Origin: an uncultured Lachnospiraceae bacterium
GTDB lineage: Bacteria > Bacillota > Clostridia > Lachnospirales > Lachnospiraceae
Reading direction: 5' to 3'
Length of the DNA stretch: 57,375 bases
NCBI GenBank assembly: GCA_947630595.1
Contig: CANRIG010000010.1
Location: 1 to 57,375, forward strand
Below are positions 53,446-57,375 of the stretch, piece after piece. The position numbers were made by a program, and so were the translations under genes. The stretch's first letter is position 1; each line of letters opens with the position of its first letter. Below the pieces are notes generated by a model. The model saw only the letters and a program-made list of their open reading frames with translations, did not search any database and was not told the DNA's origin.

Positions 53446-53552
53446 TAATAATCATCAACACCAAAACGCGCAAATGCCTCTCAATAATCGTCAATATCAA
53501 AATGAGCAAACATCTCTCAATTCTCAATAATCGTCGACATCAAAACGTCTGT
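53446..53552. repeat. 36-43-bp repeat, three copies, spanning the acetyltransferase 3' end
   Basis: AATAATC recurs at 53447, 53483 and 53526. On the minus strand the gene ends RFDVDDY-stop, and the two downstream copies read HFDIDDY-stop and RFGVDDY-stop. Confidence 0.85.
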
Positions 53553-54132
53553 CCCGATAATAGAAGTCCCGGTCCGCTTCCGTTATTTTGCGAAGCACCC
53601 TGCAGGGATTCCCCGCAGCAATTACATTGTCCGGAATATCTTTTGTGACAATACTTCCGGCCCCGATGACTGCGTTGTCTCCGATGGTCACGCCCGGCAT
53701 AATGCACGCGTTTCCGCCGATCCAGACGTTGTTTCCAATCGTGATGTCTATCCCGTACTCATATCCCGAGTTGCGCGACTGCGGATGAACCGGGTGCCCC
53801 GCGGTATAAATCGAAACATTGGGCGCTATCTGTACATTCTCCCCGATCCGTACCTTTCCCACGTCAAGTACCACAAAATTGTAATTGGCGAAGAAATTTT
53901 CCCCGACTTCTATATTGTATCCGTAATCACAGTGGAACGGAGTCTCAATATGAACGTGCTCTCCGGTTTTCCCAAGAATCTGCTTCAGCAAAGCCGTCTG
54001 TTCCTCCTGCTGCTCCGGCGGCAGGAGATTATACCGGTAAATGCGCTTTTTATTTTCAAGACGTTCTTCGCTTAAGCCGTCCAGCCATGCTTTGTAGGGC
54101 AGGTTGTTCAGCATTCTTTCTTTTTGGTTCAT
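53524..54132 (-). CDS. Maltose/galactoside O-acetyltransferase family protein
   Basis: The 202-aa enzyme has an N-terminal Mac domain (residues 4-60) and left-handed beta-helix hexapeptide repeats (VGENFFANYNFVVLDVGKV, IGNNVWIGGNACIMPGVTI, IGAGSIVTKDIP), with the catalytic His in HPVHPQSR. It acetylates sugars with acetyl-CoA in the cytosol. Its GC is lower than that of the glycan operon. The gap 54133-54289 holds a GAACAG/CTGTTC hairpin upstream but no clear promoter. Confidence 0.93.
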   Translation of the reverse strand: MNQKERMLNNLPYKAWLDGLSEERLENKKRIYRYNLLPPEQQEEQTALLKQILGKTGEHVHIETPFHCDYGYNIEVGENFFANYNFVVLDVGKVRIGENVQIAPNVSIYTAGHPVHPQSRNSGYEYGIDITIGNNVWIGGNACIMPGVTIGDNAVIGAGSIVTKDIPDNVIAAGNPCRVLRKITEADRDFYYRDRRFDVDDY

Positions 54133-54289
54133 AAAATGTCCTCTTTCGATTGTCGTTATCCATAGCTGCAGTGCGGAAAGGAACAGTCATTTTCAGCTGT
54201 TCTCGATCACTAATATATTCCATTCTCTGAATATGAATAAAGGCAGGTGCTATTTATGATATTAAAATTCAATTAACCACTACAACACA

Positions 54290-54418
54290 CCATAAATCCG
54301 GTAAATATCTTCAACATTGATCTCTCTGCCCAGTATCGAACATATCTCTTGCGCTCTTGAAAAAAACAGTTTTGCAATTAATTCTCTAACATCCTCCTTT
54401 TTCCCCATAATGAATTTG
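54290..54418 (-). pseudogene. Out-of-frame C-terminal remnant of the HNH endonuclease
   Basis: A 42-codon frame begins inside the HNH gene (overlap 33 nt) and reads MGKKEDVRELIAKLF, then FSRAQEICSILGREINVEDI. It has no ribosome site. Joined to the HNH frame it gives HNQIHYG-KKEDVRELIAKLF, a natural C-terminal helix pair for this nuclease type. The run GGGGAAAAAGG at the junction holds one base too many. It is most simply the displaced end of the nuclease. Confidence 0.7.
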
Positions 54419-55153
54419 ATTATGACAATTGCTGCAAAGTGAAAAAATGTTCTGTTCTCGATCCAGATTCACTCCAAAATAATCTGTAAAAGATATAGGG
54501 ATTAAATGATGAGGCTCCATATACAACACATGTCCATTTCTGCGTAAAAACGACACATGGGTGGAATTTACTTCACACAAATGGTTTGCCCTGCCAAGTG
54601 CTCGCTTAGCCACAGATGGATCGCGCGGATAGATTATACGATTTCCTGAAATACGCGAATTGCGTTTCCTTTCGGGTTCGTTTGGAAAAATATCCTGCAC
54701 ATATGCAGGCTCTATGTCTTCCACAGCTAGCCGCGCAATATAGTGTGCTTCTTCATCCTCTTCATCAAGGGCTATACCATCTGTGTACAGTGGGGCAGAA
54801 AAGAGTTTTCGATAGAATTCCAGTGTAAATAAGCGTTTCCCATCTGACGGTATATTTCTCGCCTGCTCGATCAGTTTGCCCAGATACCCTTTCCCTTTCT
54901 CTGTAATAATCCAGTTCCCATCTCCGCCATCTTTCATATATCCAGCAATGACCAAATGATGCCGCTCATACGAAAAATTATTCTGCCATTTTGGCTCAGA
55001 TGGGCGTTTTGCACCCTTTGCATCATTCACATCATTTTTATACCAATAACCGTTGTTAATATGTTTCAGTACCGTACGTCGCCTTCCGCCGCCACCTAAT
55101 TCATTCAAAGTATAGAGAAGCACCAAACTCATTTGTTCCGCTTGCGTCATCAT
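54386..55153 (-). CDS. HNH restriction endonuclease, probably frameshifted near its end
   Basis: The 255-aa product has an N-terminal winged-helix-like region (WIITEKGKGYLGKLI) and a C-terminal HNH domain (NHLCEVN, MEPHHLIPI, CSNCHNQIHYG), with Cys pairs for zinc. It ends abruptly at EKGGC just after a G4A5 run; the +1 frame continues with matching sequence for 38 residues. ATG 55153 overlaps the methylase stop (ATGA), so the genes are coupled. It may be inactive, phase-variable or a sequencing error. Confidence 0.85.
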   Translation of the reverse strand: MMTQAEQMSLVLLYTLNELGGGGRRRTVLKHINNGYWYKNDVNDAKGAKRPSEPKWQNNFSYERHHLVIAGYMKDGGDGNWIITEKGKGYLGKLIEQARNIPSDGKRLFTLEFYRKLFSAPLYTDGIALDEEDEEAHYIARLAVEDIEPAYVQDIFPNEPERKRNSRISGNRIIYPRDPSVAKRALGRANHLCEVNSTHVSFLRRNGHVLYMEPHHLIPISFTDYFGVNLDREQNIFSLCSNCHNQIHYGEKGGC

Positions 55154-57222
55154 TCATCGCGCTCTTTCTGAAATAATAAAATAGGATATGTTACAAACTT
55201 CTCGATAAAAGCCCCGATAAAATAATTTACTAATTCATCTAATCCCATATCCTGATGTTCCTGATTAAAACGGATTACAGAACACAGCACTTCTCCAATC
55301 GCATGTTGCCACACCAGGCTGGGATAATACAAACGTATCTTCGAAAGCTGATAAAGGTTGATATTCGCGCGAGTCGTATAAACAAAAGAAACTTGTTCAA
55401 TTTCTTGACGATATATCTTACTGCGAAAGTATGCCGCGATATATCGGGGATCAACCCAGTCATCTTTTATTGGCCGTAAACGTTTCAGATAAGCTCCATA
55501 TACTGCAGCCTGATCATTTAAGGCCACACTGCAGCAAGCTAACTCATCTATAGTCTCGCTTGTTCGATTCAACAGCACATCCCCGCGTTTGATGTAATAT
55601 TTGGAAGCATCACCATCCGGCAGCTCAACGCAGGCAGGAAGAACTGCCGACAGGAACATGTGGTGAATAACGGTTTTTACGTCCACCATAGGAATTCCCC
55701 GCCCAAAGGAATCTTTCTTTGCGGATACACCTCCAAAAATATTATATAAATCGGATAGATACACTTCATTCCAATCTTCAGGGATAGTTTTTGTTTTCCA
55801 TTTTTGGAGACTTTCACAGAGAGAAAGTGCCGGAATCCGATTGCGCAATATATCTACTGATATATTGAAATTTTCAGATATTTGCTCAAATGAAAGTAAC
55901 GAGAGTTCTTTCGGAAGCGTGTACAAATTGGGGCTCAGAATGTAGTGTTTTTGAGCAATCTCTGCTATAGATGCCACAGCATACCATTCTGTTTTCTCCA
56001 GTCGTTTACCATTCCGATATTGACACAGAAGATCAGAAATTTTTTTGCCGTCTTGCTCTCCAAAAAGATCCATCTGCCTTGCATCAACAAAAAGTACCGT
56101 ATCATGTGCGGAGGGGCCGCCTATAATCCATGCGCAGCAGGGAATCTTCGTTCCGGAAAAAAGCCCTGCCGGAAGAGCAAGAATCGCTTCAATCCGTCCA
56201 TCAAGAAGAATTTGTTTTCGAATCCCGCGCTCTGCAAGATTCTGAGTGGTTAGCGTTCCATTCGGCAAAAGTATAATCGCAGATCCATTGGGGGACAAGT
56301 GGCCAATGATGTGTTGAAGCCACGCAAAATTAGCGTTTTTCCGCGGGGGACATCCATATTGCCAATGTATATTCCCGTTTGCAATGCCGTTTTCACACCA
56401 ATCGGAAGAATTAAACGGCGGATTGGCAAGGATGTAATCAAAATATTGATTTGCGTGTAAATCCTCCACAAGTGTATTGGCTGGATATGTCCCCAAATCC
56501 GCGGAAAGACCTTGCAGCATAAGATTCATTTGGCAAATAGAAAATGCTTCCTGATTAAGTGTTTGCCCATACAACAGCAGTTTTTTGTCAGGATGAGAAA
56601 GGGCTGCGCTGCACAGCATTGCACCGCTTCCGCAGCAGGGATCATATACTTTCCCGTCATGTTCAATTCCCAGCAGTTCTACCATCAGCTGAACAACTTG
56701 TTTAGGCGTATAAAAATCACCGAAGTTAAATGAACTGGTCCGCATTTTTCGCGCCAAATAATACTCAAAAATAACAGATAGAGTGTTATTATCTGCTGAT
56801 ATATTTGAGAGCAGATGTATAATATCTCTCAGGACATACTCATCCACCGCAACAGCACACAAGCGTTCATCCATATTTGCAGCGAATAACAGATTGGATT
56901 TTATTCGGTCAAGGGCATATTTTATTACAGAAAAAATGGAGCCATCAGTCTTGCATGCCTCTCGCACGATCATGTCCCACAGGATTTCTCCGTTATCGCA
57001 TGTTATCGCTTTGCTCCAACGCAGCGTCTCATCTGATGTTGTGGAAATATATTTAATCAACAATAAACAATTTAACACATCGGGGTCTATACCAGATGCA
57101 AGGTTTAATATCTTTACAATTAGCAGCCGCTCACTGTTCATCAGCATCCTCCGTTTATTTCCTCTGCTCAGTCTAAGACGCTGTAATTCTTCACGTATTC
57201 GTTTCATATATCCGCTGGCCAA
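55150..57222 (-). CDS. DNA N6-adenine methyltransferase fused to a specificity domain (HsdM-S)
   Basis: The 690-aa protein has a helical N-terminus (about 1-165), an N-6 methylase domain with YDPCCGSGAML (SAM) and LANPPFN (catalytic NPPF), and a C-terminal half with one HsdS-like target-recognition domain (about 485-690). One recognition domain instead of two suggests either dimerisation or a short target. With the HNH gene downstream it forms a two-gene restriction-modification system. TTG 57222 follows AGAGGT by 7 nt. AT-rich. Confidence 0.88.
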   Translation of the reverse strand: MASGYMKRIREELQRLRLSRGNKRRMLMNSERLLIVKILNLASGIDPDVLNCLLLIKYISTTSDETLRWSKAITCDNGEILWDMIVREACKTDGSIFSVIKYALDRIKSNLLFAANMDERLCAVAVDEYVLRDIIHLLSNISADNNTLSVIFEYYLARKMRTSSFNFGDFYTPKQVVQLMVELLGIEHDGKVYDPCCGSGAMLCSAALSHPDKKLLLYGQTLNQEAFSICQMNLMLQGLSADLGTYPANTLVEDLHANQYFDYILANPPFNSSDWCENGIANGNIHWQYGCPPRKNANFAWLQHIIGHLSPNGSAIILLPNGTLTTQNLAERGIRKQILLDGRIEAILALPAGLFSGTKIPCCAWIIGGPSAHDTVLFVDARQMDLFGEQDGKKISDLLCQYRNGKRLEKTEWYAVASIAEIAQKHYILSPNLYTLPKELSLLSFEQISENFNISVDILRNRIPALSLCESLQKWKTKTIPEDWNEVYLSDLYNIFGGVSAKKDSFGRGIPMVDVKTVIHHMFLSAVLPACVELPDGDASKYYIKRGDVLLNRTSETIDELACCSVALNDQAAVYGAYLKRLRPIKDDWVDPRYIAAYFRSKIYRQEIEQVSFVYTTRANINLYQLSKIRLYYPSLVWQHAIGEVLCSVIRFNQEHQDMGLDELVNYFIGAFIEKFVTYPILLFQKERDE

Positions 57223-57233
57223 ATAATTACCTC

Positions 57234-57375
57234 TTATCCCATGTCACGAATATTATATATAATTCGTGGCATTTTTTCAACATCTCTATCACTATTGCAC
57301 AGGGTTGTTTCATGAAGTATTACAGCCAGTTCCGTCTGGTTTTCTCCTTCTATCACCTTTACCTGAATCTGTCTT
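57234..57375 (-). CDS. C-terminal end of an unidentified gene running off the window edge
   Basis: An uninterrupted frame of 46 residues ends in TAA at 57234, 12 bp before the methylase start. It contains ENQTELAVILHETTL and MPRIIYNIRDMG and has natural composition. I do not recognise the family. Only the C-terminus is present. Confidence 0.5.
   Translation of the reverse strand, partial: RQIQVKVIEGENQTELAVILHETTLCNSDRDVEKMPRIIYNIRDMG
57245..57280 (-). promoter_or_regulatory. Promoter with overlapping inverted repeat upstream of the methylase gene
   Basis: Minus strand TTGAAA (57275-57280), 17-bp spacer, TATAAT (57252-57257). CACGAAT and ATTCGTG (57245-57268) form an inverted repeat over the -10. 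It could be a control operator of the restriction-modification operon, although it also lies within a partial reading frame. Confidence 0.55.

Noticed and set aside
1-57375. tRNA or rRNA genes
   Set aside because: I saw no cloverleaf or rRNA-like sequence; the TPP riboswitch is the only structured RNA I can support.

Overview
The window looks like part of the chromosome of a GC-rich, spore-forming gut Clostridium, probably Lachnospiraceae-like (inferred; no rRNA or marker search was possible). The grounds are the gene order asp23-nusB-xseA-xseB-ispA-dxs-tlyA-nadK-argR-recN-spoIVB, a TPP riboswitch, SD-type ribosome binding sites, and a mucin-glycan (lacto-N-biose/galacto-N-biose) utilisation locus. 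Two AT-rich patches, about 1.3-4.3 kb and 53.5-57.4 kb, carry defence or toxin-antitoxin type genes and look acquired.

Layout. 0-1.3 kb: a secreted SH3/Ig-like protein. 1.3-4.3 kb: a HEPN-MNT pair and an AAA ATPase-PIN pair. 4.3-15.7 kb: the conserved housekeeping run on the minus strand (sporulation protease, DNA repair, arginine repressor, NAD kinase, rRNA methylase, isoprenoid synthesis, exonuclease VII, NusB, Asp23). 15.7-17.3 kb: prfC. 17.4-25 kb: a nucleoside ABC transporter operon (bmpA, nupO, nupP, nupQ) with a YjjI-type glycyl radical enzyme and its YjjW activase embedded in it. 25-26.7 kb: pyrBI on the plus strand. 26.7-35.1 kb: an rRNA methyltransferase, sortase B, two large hybrid histidine kinases with solute-binding sensor domains, and an N-acetylhexosamine kinase (nahK). 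35.2-39.5 kb: a GHKL/LytTR two-component pair, an orphan OmpR-type regulator and an AI-2E family permease. 39.5-43.4 kb: a DUF3786 protein and a TPP-riboswitch-controlled thiamine-precursor transporter. 43.6-53.1 kb: the glycan operon (ABC transporter, GH112 phosphorylase, cytosolic sulfatase, anaerobic sulfatase-maturating enzyme) divergent from an AraC regulator. 53.5-57.4 kb: an acetyltransferase and a restriction-modification system whose HNH nuclease appears frameshifted.

How the genes work together. The glycan operon and nahK suggest uptake of a GNB/LNB-type disaccharide, possibly sulfated, then cytosolic desulfation, phosphorolysis to galactose-1-phosphate, and phosphorylation of the released N-acetylhexosamine. 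The nucleoside operon suggests that YjjI acts on something derived from an imported nucleoside.

The most unusual feature is structural. At least ten independent, sequence-unrelated tandem-repeat arrays (unit 15-105 bp) sit at or just past gene 3' ends or in operon gaps. Several are visibly amplified from the gene's own last codons. Several form hairpins whose stems survive by G-U pairs in the transcribed strand.
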